A stretch of 35,998 nt of DNA, taken from assembly GCA_937952285.1 (NCBI GenBank), contig CALFZE010000045.1:1-35998 (forward strand), read 5' to 3'. This document shows, in pieces, positions 1 through 9,046 of this stretch. Below the pieces are notes generated by a model. That model had not been told where the DNA came from, did not search any database, and saw nothing but the letters and a program-made list of their open reading frames with translations. Origin of the DNA: UBA2428 sp002343545. Lineage in GTDB: Bacteria > Bdellovibrionota > UBA2428. The position numbers and the translations under genes are program-made. How positions within the stretch are numbered: the first letter of the stretch is position 1; each line of letters begins with the position of its first letter.

Positions 1-1154
1 GCGCAACCCCAGCCGCCACAACCGCTGCCGCCGTAGAGGCCGCCGCCGTGGCAACCGGCCATACCGCCCATGCCGCCGCCGTAGATGCCGACGCCCCCGG
101 CGCCGAAGCCGAAGGACGACGAACCCGCCACGGCCGCGCTCGGGAAGCCGAGCTGAGCGTTGAGGTCCATCTGGTGACGCGCGTTCTTCTGCTGCATCTT
201 CGCGATGTCCCACATCGTGAGCGTGGGCGCGAGGACCTTCGTCATGCCGAGCACGACGTTACCGAGCGTGTCGTACCATTTGTTTTCGCGACGGATGACG
301 ATCGGGCCGTTCGAGCGCTGACCGCAGTAAGCGCCGCCGAAGCTGTCGAAGCCCGCGTTCGTGTACGAAGCGTAGGTGTCGAAGCTGACCGTCATGTCCG
401 CGCCGCTCGCGCGGCAATAGGCGAGGATTTCCTTCGCGGCCTGGCGCTGCGAAGGCGAATCGTCGAGGGTTTCGCGGAAGTCCACGAACTGGCACGCGAA
501 GACGTCTTCGTCGGACGGGTTGTCGCAGACGTTCGTCTCGCTCGCGCCGCGGCCGCCGCGCTCGCTCAGCATGGCGCCGAGCGTACCGAAGGAGCCGCCG
601 CTGCCGCCGGCGCCCGAGGACTTGAGTTCCTGGTACTGCGCGAAGAGCTGATCGCGGATCGCTTCGCAACGCGAAGCCACGCCTTTGCGGCCGCCGTGGT
701 AGCTCTCCGAGATGATCGTGAGGAGATATTGTTCGCAGATCGGGCTGCGGAAAGCGTCTTTACGGTTCCGCGAGTAGGTGACTTCGATGCCCCAAGCGGC
801 CGAGCCCTCGCGCCATTGCCACGCGGGTTTCACGCTGCCGTCGCGGGCGAAGGGCGAGCCCGAAGGCGCGCTCGAGAATCCGCAGGCGCGGGCGAGCGCG
901 GCCGAGTCGGCCGACATGCCGCCGCCTTCGTAATCGTCGCGGCCACGGCCGTCGTCGCGACCGACGTCGCGGATCGGCGCGGGCGGCGGCGGAGCCGGCG
1001 GCGGCGCGGGAGGATTCACCGGGCCCGGTAGCGGCGCCGGAGCCGTGGGCGGAGACACCACCGGCGGATCGCCAGCGTGCGCCGAGGGAGTCATCACGCT
1101 CGCCGTGGCCCAAAGGCTCAAGCTCAGCAAGGATCCCATTTGAAAACGAGTCAT
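1..1154 (-). CDS. Secreted Pro/Gly-rich protein of unknown function (C-terminus cut by window edge)
   Basis: This reading frame is open from the ATG at 1154 to the window edge (about 384 codons), so its true C-terminus is missing. A GGGGAGAA ribosome-binding site lies about 8 bases upstream. The protein starts MTRFQMGSLLSLSLWATASVMTPSAHA, a Sec signal peptide with an AHA|G cleavage site. A Pro/Ala-rich low-complexity stretch follows (about residues 27-60), then a globular part with scattered Cys and Trp residues, and near the edge a Gly/Ser/Cys-rich tail with repeated GGG, GMGGM and YGG runs. I recognise no family. Export and the low-complexity ends suggest a periplasmic or surface protein. 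A sigma-28-like promoter just upstream suggests expression with motility genes, which is inference. Confidence 0.75.
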   Translation of the reverse strand, partial: MTRFQMGSLLSLSLWATASVMTPSAHAGDPPVVSPPTAPAPLPGPVNPPAPPPAPPPPAPIRDVGRDDGRGRDDYEGGGMSADSAALARACGFSSAPSGSPFARDGSVKPAWQWREGSAAWGIEVTYSRNRKDAFRSPICEQYLLTIISESYHGGRKGVASRCEAIRDQLFAQYQELKSSGAGGSGGSFGTLGAMLSERGGRGASETNVCDNPSDEDVFACQFVDFRETLDDSPSQRQAAKEILAYCRASGADMTVSFDTYASYTNAGFDSFGGAYCGQRSNGPIVIRRENKWYDTLGNVVLGMTKVLAPTLTMWDIAKMQQKNARHQMDLNAQLGFPSAAVAGSSSFGFGAGGVGIYGGGMGGMAGCHGGGLYGGSGCGGWGC

Positions 1155-1183
1155 AGGCAAATTCTCCCCAATCTCAGTGTAAC

Positions 1184-1211
1184 GGATCGGAGTTCGGAGC
1201 GTTAAACTTTA
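1184..1211 (-). promoter_or_regulatory. Sigma-28 (FliA)-like promoter for the secreted protein at 1-1154
   Basis: Read on the minus strand, a perfect TAAAGTTT box (1204-1211) is followed by a 12-base spacer and TCCGATCC (1184-1191), which keeps the CCGAT core of the FliA -10 consensus GCCGATAA. The flagellin promoter at 31988-32015 has the same -35 box and the same 12-base spacer. The start of transcription would fall about 22 bases before the ATG, leaving room for the observed ribosome-binding site. Confidence 0.5.
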
Positions 1212-1388
1212 AGGCGACAAAGAATCGGACGCTTAGCCCGACACAATCGCCCGACGCACGTTAGAACTTTGACGCCGCTTGGCCTAAACTAAGGCAAAGA
1301 CTTCGGACCCTTGGCGATGCCCGCGGCCCGCTCCGCGTCGTTCGCGTGAAGGCGCCGTCAAGAACGCGTAAAGAAAGGGGAACGCCCG

Positions 1389-3145
1389 ATGGCCGTCGAA
1401 TTCACCGCCGCCCCCCCGAAACGGGTCCTGAGCCTGACCTCGCGTCTCGTCCTCTTCTTGCTCGCGTTGCTCGTGGTTTCGACGCTCGGGGTCTGGCTCA
1501 TGATCGCGGCGCAGGAGCGACTCTCCTCGACGGCGAACCGCATCCACGAAGTCCTCCTGCCGACGAGCCGTCTCGTCGAGCAGGCCGAGCGCGAGCTCGA
1601 CCTGCAGATCCACGAGCTGCGCTGGCTCTCGACCTCGCAAAAGGAACTGAACCCCGAAAGCCAGGCCAAGCTCATCGGCCTGAGCCCCTCCGTACAGGCG
1701 CTGCTGAACCTCCAGGCCGGCCCCTTCTTTCCGGACTTCCTGGCGCCGCTGCTCTCGCCCTGGGCGCAGACGGCGCGCGCGTACAACTCCGACCGCCCCC
1801 GCCTCGTCGAGGTGAACATCGTACTGGCGCGCCTCATGGAGCTGCGCGATCGCACGCGCTTGCTCTCGCGCGCGGTCAAACGGGAGTCCTCGCTGCAGAT
1901 TCTCCTGCTCTCGAACAGCTCGCGCGAGAACCTCGTCATCTGGGGCGGCGTGTTGCTGCTCCAGGCACTACTCGCGATGTTCCTCGTCGTGCTCGTCTGG
2001 CGTTGGACGAACCCGTTGCTCGGCCTCCGCAGCTGGCTCGTGAACGACCGCGACGAGTCCTTCCTGACGCGCGCCCCGCCCCGCTCCGTCGCGGGCTCCG
2101 GCCTGCTCTCGCCGCCGCTCGAGGTGCAGAGCCTCGTGGAAAGCTTCCGCGGCCTCATCGGTCGCCTGCAAGTCCAGGCGCGCGAGCTCGAGGCCCGCAC
2201 CTCGCGCATCCAAGCGGACGAACGCGCCTCGATCACGCTCTTCGCGGGGCTCGGCCACCTCGTGCGCCACAACGAGTCGCTCATGCAACAGCTCGTCTCC
2301 AAGGAGAAGCTCGCGTCCATGGGCGAGATGGCCGCGCAACTCGCCCACGAGATCCGTAACCCGCTCAACAGCCTGAACCTCAAACTCGAGCTCCTCCGCG
2401 AAAGCCTCGAGGACGACGAGCTCCGTCGCCAGCTCGACGCCGTGCTCGGCGAGATCGATCGCCTCGACGCGCTCACGGAGAGCCACCTGCGCACGACGCG
2501 CGCCCGCATCGCGAACGCCGCGGACCCCGCCCATCCCGAAGTCCTCCCCACGACGATCGCCGGGAGCGAAAACGAATCGCTGCCCGAAGAGGTCGCCTTC
2601 TCCGTGCTCGAGACGCTCAAGCCCGAGCTCGAGCGCCGGGGCGTCGAGGCCCACGTCGAGTTCCGCGGCCCCCCGCACGCGAAGCTCCCGATCCCGCGCA
2701 ACGTGCTGAAGGCCGTGCTGCTGAACCTCGTGAAGAATGCCGCGGAGGCCTTCGACGGCGTCGCGGCGGCGTCGCCGCGCCTGCTCGTCCAGATCCACGT
2801 CGACGGAAGCTCCGGGCGCTGGGAAATTCTCGTCTCCGACAACGGCCAAGGTTTCCCGGACGACTTCAAGGGCAAGGACTTCCAAGCCTTCCAGACGACG
2901 AAGGACCGCGGCTCGGGGCTCGGGCTCGCGCGCGGGCGCGGCGGCAGGTTCAGGCGGCGTCGGGGCGAGGAGCGGCAGCTCGCGCGGAGCCAGTCCATGC
3001 TCCGCGCTTTCGAGGCCGCGCTGGAGGTCGTCGACTCGCCGGCGTCGAGCGCCTTCCGCAGCACCGTGCGCGTGGGCGGCACGCTTCGACAAGCGGCTCC
3101 GATCGGCGTAAGCTCGGTCGAAGCCAACCCGGAGGAAACGCGCCC

Positions 3146-3149
<4 letters not shown>
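1389..3149 (+). CDS. Membrane sensor histidine kinase (NtrB/ZraS-like partner of the following regulator)
   Basis: This is a 586-residue inner-membrane sensor kinase. Transmembrane segment 1 spans about residues 16-40 and segment 2 about 182-206, enclosing a periplasmic sensor region of about 140 residues. A coiled linker leads to a HisKA domain with phospho-acceptor His320 in the context AHEIRNPLNSL. The HATPase domain has the N box LLNLVKNAAEAF (about 445-456), the G1 box DNGQGF (484-489) and the G2 box GSGLGLA. Right after GLGLAR comes an 18-residue basic stretch (about 516-533). Skipping it restores an ordinary kinase C-terminus (SQSMLRAFEAALEVVDSP). The stretch is bounded by 8-bp direct repeats 54 bp apart, so it looks like a small in-frame insertion. 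An AAGGGGAA ribosome-binding site supports the start. The stop codon overlaps the regulator start as ATGA. The signal sensed is unknown. Confidence 0.9.
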
Positions 3150-4492
<1,343 letters not shown>

Positions 4493-4727
4493 AGACCCCG
4501 CGACGGCAACGCGGGACGCCAAGCCTTGACGAGCTCCCCGCTTGCCAGCTCGGCACGCGCGGGCAAGCTATCGCCATGCTAGCGCGCCTGGTTTCGCTAG
4601 GTCCGCACTGGCCGCTTCCCCCACACGCTCACGCTCAAGGCGGAGTGGCTGATCTGCAAAGTGGAATGCCTCCCGGCCGAGGCCTAGATCGAAATCGAAA
4701 TCGACGCCGAGCCTGGTCCGGAAAGTG
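4493..4727. other. Intergenic region, no gene seen
   Basis: A 235-base stretch after the regulator gene. It contains only weak inverted repeats: CCCGCG/CGCGGG just after the stop codon, and GCTTGCC...GGCAAGC around 4549-4571. It also has a short tandem ATCGAA repeat near 4688-4702. No coding frame looks convincing. The CCCGCG hairpin lacks a T-tract, so it is at best a weak terminator. Confidence 0.4.
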
Positions 4728-4768
4728 CTTGGGCCGACCCAACCCTCACGGATCGAGGTCGGCCCAAG
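4728..4768 (+). repeat. Perfect 12-bp inverted repeat (leader hairpin) before the small Arg-rich ORF
   Basis: CTTGGGCCGACC (4728-4739) and GGTCGGCCCAAG (4757-4768) are exact reverse complements around a 17-base loop. No T-tract follows. Instead, a strong AAAGGAGG ribosome-binding site and the ATG of the short ORF at 4796 lie just downstream. It could be a leader structure, an operator or part of a small mobile or structured element. Confidence 0.6.
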
Positions 4769-4795
4769 GAGGAGCCCCCCGCAAAGGAGGCCCCT

Positions 4796-4948
4796 ATGCT
4801 GGAACCGCAGTACACGCTGCAGATCCTGCAAGTCCTAAGAACCCTAGCAGAACTAGGGTTCTTAACGGAGAAGGCCGCCAAACTCTTGAGCCGGTGGAGA
4901 AGGAAACGAAGGCGGCGGAGACGCCGTTTTCGCCCCCCTCGCTTGTGA
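4796..4948 (+). CDS. Short Arg-rich ORF, 50 aa, unknown function
   Basis: A 50-codon ORF with an almost ideal AAAGGAGG ribosome-binding site ending 5 bases before the ATG. The first half is predicted helical (LQILQVLRTLAELGFLTEKAAKLLSRW). The second half is a block of Arg/Lys (RRKRRRRRRRFR) ending PPRL. This suggests nucleic-acid binding or a disordered basic tail, but I recognise no family. Codon use is unlike the neighbours: AGA, AGG, CTA, TTA and GTC-CTA runs are frequent here and rare in the flanking genes, which may mean foreign origin or structural constraint. A perfect 12-bp hairpin lies inside the coding sequence (4836-4864) and another precedes it. It could instead be part of a structured RNA with a chance ORF. 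Confidence 0.45.
   Translation: MLEPQYTLQILQVLRTLAELGFLTEKAAKLLSRWRRKRRRRRRRFRPPRL
4836..4864 (+). repeat. Perfect 12-bp hairpin with 5-base loop inside the Arg-rich ORF
   Basis: TAAGAACCCTAG (4836-4847), loop CAGAA, and CTAGGGTTCTTA (4853-4864) form a perfect stem. Its base composition is much more A+T-rich than the flanking DNA. In the ORF frame it encodes residues around VLRTLAELGFL. Confidence 0.75.
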
Positions 4949-5069
4949 CCTGAAACTTGGCCTAACATTGACCAAGACGTAGGGAAGCGTCACCTCGCTC
5001 CGTGGGGGCCCTTCGCCCGGGCCGATGAAGGCTTGCTCCGTCCGGGGACTCGACCTAGGACCGTGGGCC

Positions 5070-6224
5070 ATGGAACTCCTCGACCAGCTTACGACGACCC
5101 AATGGATCATCGCCGCGCTCGGCAGCATCGGATTGCTGATCGCCGCTCGCTTCGTCGTCACGGTCTACGCCAAACGTCCGAGCCTTGACGAGACGACCCC
5201 GACCGAAGTTTCGGCCCCCTCGTCCACGACGGATGCCGAGGCCCTTCCCCACGTCCCCTCGCCGAACGCCTGGCGCGCGGCCCTCGCCAAGACTCGTCGC
5301 CTCTTTGGGATCGGCGAATCCAAGGACATCGCTTCGCTCAAGGAAGCCTTCGAAGAAGCCTGCCTTGCGGCCGATCTCGGTTTCCCACACACCCAGGAAG
5401 CCCTCGCCGCGGTGGACTGGGCGCGCATCGAAGGGCTTCCGTCGAGCGAACGCTCGGCCGAAGTCCGCCGAGCGCTCCAAACGCACCTCAAGGGTTGGCT
5501 CGAGGCCGCCATGCCTTCGGACGCCCGGGACTGGCCGCGACGCCATGCGAGCGGCGAGCCCACCGTAGTCTGGTTCGTCGGGGTCAACGGCGTGGGCAAG
5601 ACGACCTCCATCGCCAAACTCGCCTCGGAGCTCAAAGGCCGCGGCCACTCCGTTCTCCTGGGCGCGGGCGATACCTTCCGCGCCGCCGCGGGCGAACAAC
5701 TCGAAACCTGGGCCCAACGCCTCGAGATCCCCATCGTGAAGGGCCAAGCCGGCGCGGACGCCTCGGCCGTCCTCTTTGACGCCATCCAGTCGGCCAAGGC
5801 CAAGAACATCGACTTCGTGCTTTGCGATTCGGCCGGGCGCCTCCATAACCAGAACCAGCTTATGGAAGCCCTGCAGAAGAACAAGCGGGTCATGGACAAG
5901 GCCCTCGCGGGTGCCCCCCACGAGATCCTCCTCGTGCTGGACGGCAACACGGGTCAGAACATGGTTTCCCAGGCGGAAAGCTTCCTCAAGGACGTCGCCG
6001 TGACGGGACTCATCCTGACCAAGCTCGACGGCACGGCCCGCGGCGGGGCCGTTTTCTCGGTCGCCCGCAAGACGAAGCTCCCGATCCGGCGCCTCGGCCT
6101 GGGCGAAACGGCCGTGGACTTTCGCGCGTTCGACGCGGAAGCCTTCAGCGAAGCCGTTTTGGGGGACGACACCCGCGCCCCCGCTTCTGCCACGGCCGCG
6201 ACTTCGAACGAAGCCCGCCTCTAA
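5070..6224 (+). CDS. ftsY: FtsY, signal recognition particle receptor GTPase
   Basis: FtsY docks SRP-ribosome complexes at the inner membrane for co-translational insertion. I start at the ATG at 5070 (384 aa). This puts MELLDQLTTTQWIIAALGSIGLLIAARFVVTVYA at the N-terminus, a transmembrane anchor, with an AGGA-type site about 9 bases upstream. An in-frame ATG 45 bases earlier is possible. A short acidic/Ser-rich linker leads to the helical N domain. The G domain follows with G1 GVNGVGKTT, the I-box region DTFRAAA, G3 as CDSAGR (usually DTAGR, so a conservative Thr-to-Ser change) and G4 TKLDGTARGG. The long acidic A domain of E. coli FtsY is replaced by the membrane anchor and linker. zapA follows 159 bases downstream. 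Confidence 0.95.
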   Translation: MELLDQLTTTQWIIAALGSIGLLIAARFVVTVYAKRPSLDETTPTEVSAPSSTTDAEALPHVPSPNAWRAALAKTRRLFGIGESKDIASLKEAFEEACLAADLGFPHTQEALAAVDWARIEGLPSSERSAEVRRALQTHLKGWLEAAMPSDARDWPRRHASGEPTVVWFVGVNGVGKTTSIAKLASELKGRGHSVLLGAGDTFRAAAGEQLETWAQRLEIPIVKGQAGADASAVLFDAIQSAKAKNIDFVLCDSAGRLHNQNQLMEALQKNKRVMDKALAGAPHEILLVLDGNTGQNMVSQAESFLKDVAVTGLILTKLDGTARGGAVFSVARKTKLPIRRLGLGETAVDFRAFDAEAFSEAVLGDDTRAPASATAATSNEARL

Positions 6225-6300
6225 AAAGCTCCGAAGTTCGCCTTTTATAACTCGCTGCGTCTTTGAGGATCGCCGCTTTAGGCGTAGATTGAGCCTACGC

Positions 6301-6387
6301 ATGTTCAACGTCTTCTTGTTTGACTCGGAGTTCTCGACGGAAGCCTCCGAGCGTCTTGGCTTTTTGCTGGAAGGTCGCCTCGCGTGA
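6301..6387 (+). CDS. Possible 28-aa leader peptide overlapping the zapA start
   Basis: ATG at 6301 opens a 28-codon frame (MFNVFLFDSEFSTEASERLGFLLEGRLA) whose TGA overlaps the zapA GTG start as GTGA, an arrangement typical of translational coupling. There is no clear ribosome-binding site. A 6-bp hairpin (GCGTAG/CTACGC) ends right before the ATG. I consider it marginal; it may be chance. Confidence 0.2.
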   Translation: MFNVFLFDSEFSTEASERLGFLLEGRLA

Positions 6388-6737
6388 GCACGAACGAATC
6401 GGCGCTCGACGTCCGGCTCCCGAAGGGAAGCAGAAAGCATACGGAACTGACTTTGGGTGGCGTGGCCGTGAAGGTACGCACGGACGCCACACCCGCGACA
6501 CTCAAACAAATTCGAGATTTGGTCGATTCGAAGTTCGAAGAATTTGCGGACGGGTTGGATCGGGGCGTTTCCGCCCACCAACTGACGGTACTCGTGGCCT
6601 TCAACCTGGCCGAAGAGCTTCTTCTCGAAAAGGAAAAGCTCCGGGTTTTGAAGAAGCGAGTCACGGAAACTTCGGATCGCATCTTGGATCGAGTCGGTGC
6701 GCATCTGAACGGAGCCGAGGCCTCTTCGAACCTTTGA
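6384..6737 (+). CDS. zapA: ZapA-like cell-division protein
   Basis: A 117-residue protein of the ZapA type, which binds and bundles FtsZ at the division ring. The N-terminal beta/alpha part (ELTLGGVAVKVRTDATPATLKQIRDLVDSKFEE) resembles the ZapA head. It is followed by the hallmark helix (TVLVAFNLAEELLLEKEKLRVLKKRVTE) that forms a coiled-coil dimer. The start is GTG with GGAAGG nine bases upstream. Its place just before the 5-formyltetrahydrofolate cyclo-ligase gene is a widely conserved arrangement. In many bacteria the 6S RNA gene lies between them, but here only 87 bases separate them, too few for 6S RNA. Confidence 0.85.
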   Translation: MSTNESALDVRLPKGSRKHTELTLGGVAVKVRTDATPATLKQIRDLVDSKFEEFADGLDRGVSAHQLTVLVAFNLAEELLLEKEKLRVLKKRVTETSDRILDRVGAHLNGAEASSNL

Positions 6738-6782
6738 AGACCCGGCCTTTTTAGGACTCGGTTTGTTCGTATTTTTTTGGGA

Positions 6783-6811
6783 CTCCCGGCCGCCCCGGAC
6801 GGCGTCGGGAG
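6783..6811 (+). promoter_or_regulatory. Hairpin that could sequester the ribosome-binding site of the cyclo-ligase gene
   Basis: CTCCCG-GCCG (6783-6792), a 7-base loop, CGGC (6800-6803), then after two bases CGGGAG (6806-6811) form a strong GC-rich stem. The 3' arm contains GGGAG, the only plausible Shine-Dalgarno sequence for the ATG at 6825. A T-rich tract lies upstream rather than downstream, so it is not an intrinsic terminator in either direction. Confidence 0.5.
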
Positions 6812-6824
6812 ATGAGAAAACACC

Positions 6825-7394
6825 ATGATGGATTCATGGGATGTCCGGGATGCAAGGAGGCTTCCCCTCGCGGAAGCGCGCCGGCTTGTTCGCAAGACGG
6901 CGAAGCGAATGCTCTCCTGGGTTCCGGCCCTGCCGCCTGATGAGCTCTACGAGAACCTGACGGTGATCGGTGGCTTTTTCCCTCGCGCGGACGGCGTCGA
7001 GCCGTCCGCGATGCCTTGGCGTCCGAGCGGATGCCAAGCCGCCTTTCCACGCTGCGAAGGTCCCGAGCTGCGTTTTCACGTGTGCGAAGCGAAGGATGCC
7101 GTTCCCCACCCCACGCTCAAGATCTTCGAGGCGCCGGCCACGGCCCCCGAAGCCACGCCCGAACTCCTCTTCGTTCCCGGTCTGCTCATGGATCGCCGGG
7201 GCCGTCGCGTCGGTCGCGGCGGTGGTTATTACGACCGTTACCTCGCGCGATCGCGCCCCCGTTACACGGTGGGCCTCGTGCGCGACGCCTTCCTGATCGA
7301 CGAAATTCCCGCGACCTGGCTTCACGACGGTGACCAGCGGGTCGACGCCATCCTAACCGAATCCACCTTCCATCCCGTGAGGACATCATCATGA
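6825..7394 (+). CDS. 5-formyltetrahydrofolate cyclo-ligase
   Basis: A 189-residue enzyme that converts 5-formyl-THF to 5,10-methenyl-THF using ATP, returning folate to one-carbon metabolism in the cytosol. The family signature is clear near the C-terminus: VPGLLMDRRGRRVGRGGGYYDRYLAR, the phosphate-binding Gly-rich loop with the GGGYYDR motif. The usual basic N-terminal helix of the family is recognisable (LAEARRLVRKTAKRML). The ATG is doubled (6825 and 6828) and the nearest Shine-Dalgarno is 13 bases away inside a hairpin. The stop overlaps the rny start as ATGA, so the two genes are co-translated. The usual symbol in E. coli is ygfA/fau. Confidence 0.93.
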   Translation: MMDSWDVRDARRLPLAEARRLVRKTAKRMLSWVPALPPDELYENLTVIGGFFPRADGVEPSAMPWRPSGCQAAFPRCEGPELRFHVCEAKDAVPHPTLKIFEAPATAPEATPELLFVPGLLMDRRGRRVGRGGGYYDRYLARSRPRYTVGLVRDAFLIDEIPATWLHDGDQRVDAILTESTFHPVRTSS

Positions 7395-8965
7395 ACCCTT
7401 GGCTCTTTCTCGTTATCGGACTCGTCGTCGGGGGGGCCGTCGGCCTCATCCTGTTCAAACTCAAAGAAAAGCAGGTCGTCGGTAAAGCCGACGAAAAGGC
7501 CCGCAACATCGTGCGCGACGCCAAGAAGAAGTCCGACGACATCGTGCGGGACTCCGAACGCAAGTCGCGCGACGCCGTCGAACAGGCGCGCCGCAAGTTC
7601 GAGCAGTCCGTGCAGGGAAAGATGGACGAGGCCAAGCGCCACGAGCAGAAAGCCCGCGACATCGAGAAGAACCTGAAGGACGAACAGCGCGCCGCCCAGG
7701 AAGCCAAAGAGAAGGCCGAAGCCGCGATGAGCCGCGCCGAACGCCAAGCCGCCGAACATGAGCGACTCTCCAAGGCCGTCGCCGCGACCGAGGAACACCT
7801 CAAGAACAAGACGCAGGAACTCGCGCGCGACCTCGAGCGCATCGCCGGCATGACCGAACGCGAAGCCCGCGAATCGCTCCTCAAGGTCATCGAGGAAGAC
7901 GCCAAGGTCCAGGGCGCCCGCATCGTGAAGGCCGTCGAGGAAAACACCAAAGACGACTCCGAAAAGCTCGCCAAGCGCATCATCTCGATCGCGATCTCGC
8001 GATACTCCTCGGAGTACATCCCGGAGCGCACGACCTCAAACGTGACGCTGCCGTCGGACGAAATGAAGGGGCGCCTCATCGGACGCGAAGGCCGCAATAT
8101 CCGCGCCATCGAGCAGGCCACCGGGTGCGACCTCATCATCGACGACACGCCCGAAACCGTCGTCGTTTCGTGCTTCGATCCCGTCCGCCGTCACATCGGC
8201 AAGACGGTGCTCGAGAACCTCATCGCGGACGGCCGCATTCACCCGGGCCGCATCGAGGAACTCGTGCACAAGGTCACCGAGCAAACGAACAAGCAGGTCA
8301 AAGAGGCCGGCGACAAGGCGCTGCTCGAGCTCGGCATCGTGGGCATGCACCCCGAGCTCGTCAAGACGATTGGCCAGCTCCAGTTCCGCTACAGCTACAC
8401 GCAGAACCAGTACCACCACGTCATCGAAGTGGGTCACCTCTGCGGCCTCATGGCGGCCGAACTCGGTCTCGACGTCAAGAAGGCCCGCCGCGCGGGTCTG
8501 CTCCATGACATCGGCAAGGCGCTCACGCACGAGCAAGATGGCTCGCACGCTGTCATCGGCGCGGATCTCTGCGCGAAGTACGGCGAAGCCGCCGACATCG
8601 TCTACGCCGTGCGCGCCCACCACGAAGACGTGAAGCCCGAGTCGTGGCTCGACTTCCTCGTCATCGGCGCCGACGCCATCTCGGGCGCCCGCCCCGGCGC
8701 GCGCCGCGAGCAACTCGACAACTACGTGCGTCGCCTCGAGGACCTCGAGCGCATCGCGAACAACTTCCCCGGCGTCGAGCGCAGCTTCGCGATCGCCGCG
8801 GGCCGCGAGCTTCGCGTCATGGTCGAGAACTCGCGCGTCACCGACGAGCAGGCCGTCATGCTCTCGCGCGACATCGCCAAGCAGATCGAGTCCGACATGA
8901 CCTACCCCGGCCAGATCAAGGTCACGGTCATCCGCGAGACGCGCGCCACCGCCCTCGCGAAGTAA
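7391..8965 (+). CDS. rny: Ribonuclease Y, membrane-anchored endoribonuclease
   Basis: A 524-residue RNase Y, which initiates mRNA decay by internal cleavage at the membrane. The order of parts matches the family: an N-terminal transmembrane helix (NPWLFLVIGLVVGGAVGLILF), a long charged coiled coil (about 25-190), a KH RNA-binding domain with the GREGRNIR loop (about 230-240), and an HD domain with the metal-binding pair in LLHDIGKA plus downstream HH motifs (RAHHEDV). The length is typical. The start overlaps the cyclo-ligase stop (ATGA) and has a GAGGA site. A strong terminator follows. It usually neighbours ymdB; here two inverted genes lie between them. Confidence 0.97.
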   Translation: MNPWLFLVIGLVVGGAVGLILFKLKEKQVVGKADEKARNIVRDAKKKSDDIVRDSERKSRDAVEQARRKFEQSVQGKMDEAKRHEQKARDIEKNLKDEQRAAQEAKEKAEAAMSRAERQAAEHERLSKAVAATEEHLKNKTQELARDLERIAGMTEREARESLLKVIEEDAKVQGARIVKAVEENTKDDSEKLAKRIISIAISRYSSEYIPERTTSNVTLPSDEMKGRLIGREGRNIRAIEQATGCDLIIDDTPETVVVSCFDPVRRHIGKTVLENLIADGRIHPGRIEELVHKVTEQTNKQVKEAGDKALLELGIVGMHPELVKTIGQLQFRYSYTQNQYHHVIEVGHLCGLMAAELGLDVKKARRAGLLHDIGKALTHEQDGSHAVIGADLCAKYGEAADIVYAVRAHHEDVKPESWLDFLVIGADAISGARPGARREQLDNYVRRLEDLERIANNFPGVERSFAIAAGRELRVMVENSRVTDEQAVMLSRDIAKQIESDMTYPGQIKVTVIRETRATALAK

Positions 8966-8981
8966 GCCCAAAGTCCGAACG

Positions 8982-9027
8982 CGCGAAGGCCCGGCCCTCC
9001 GAAAGGAGAGCCGGGCCTTCGCGTTTT
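8982..9027 (+). terminator. Strong intrinsic terminator after rny
   Basis: CGCGAAGGCCCGG (8982-8994) pairs perfectly with CCGGGCCTTCGCG (9011-9023). The stem continues through CTCC/GGAG with one mismatch to a GAAA tetraloop. TTTTA follows. It sits between rny (+) and a convergent gene (-), and the stem could serve both, although the minus side lacks a T-run. Confidence 0.92.
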
Positions 9028-9046
9028 ATCGTTTCGGGGAACGTCG

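Noticed and set aside
48..1031. 327-codon plus-strand frame at the window start
   Set aside because: Antisense shadow of the secreted protein on the minus strand, which has a signal peptide, ribosome-binding site and promoter.
6738..6824. 6S RNA between zapA and the cyclo-ligase gene
   Set aside because: Only 87 bases are available and no long rod-like structure with a central bubble can be drawn.
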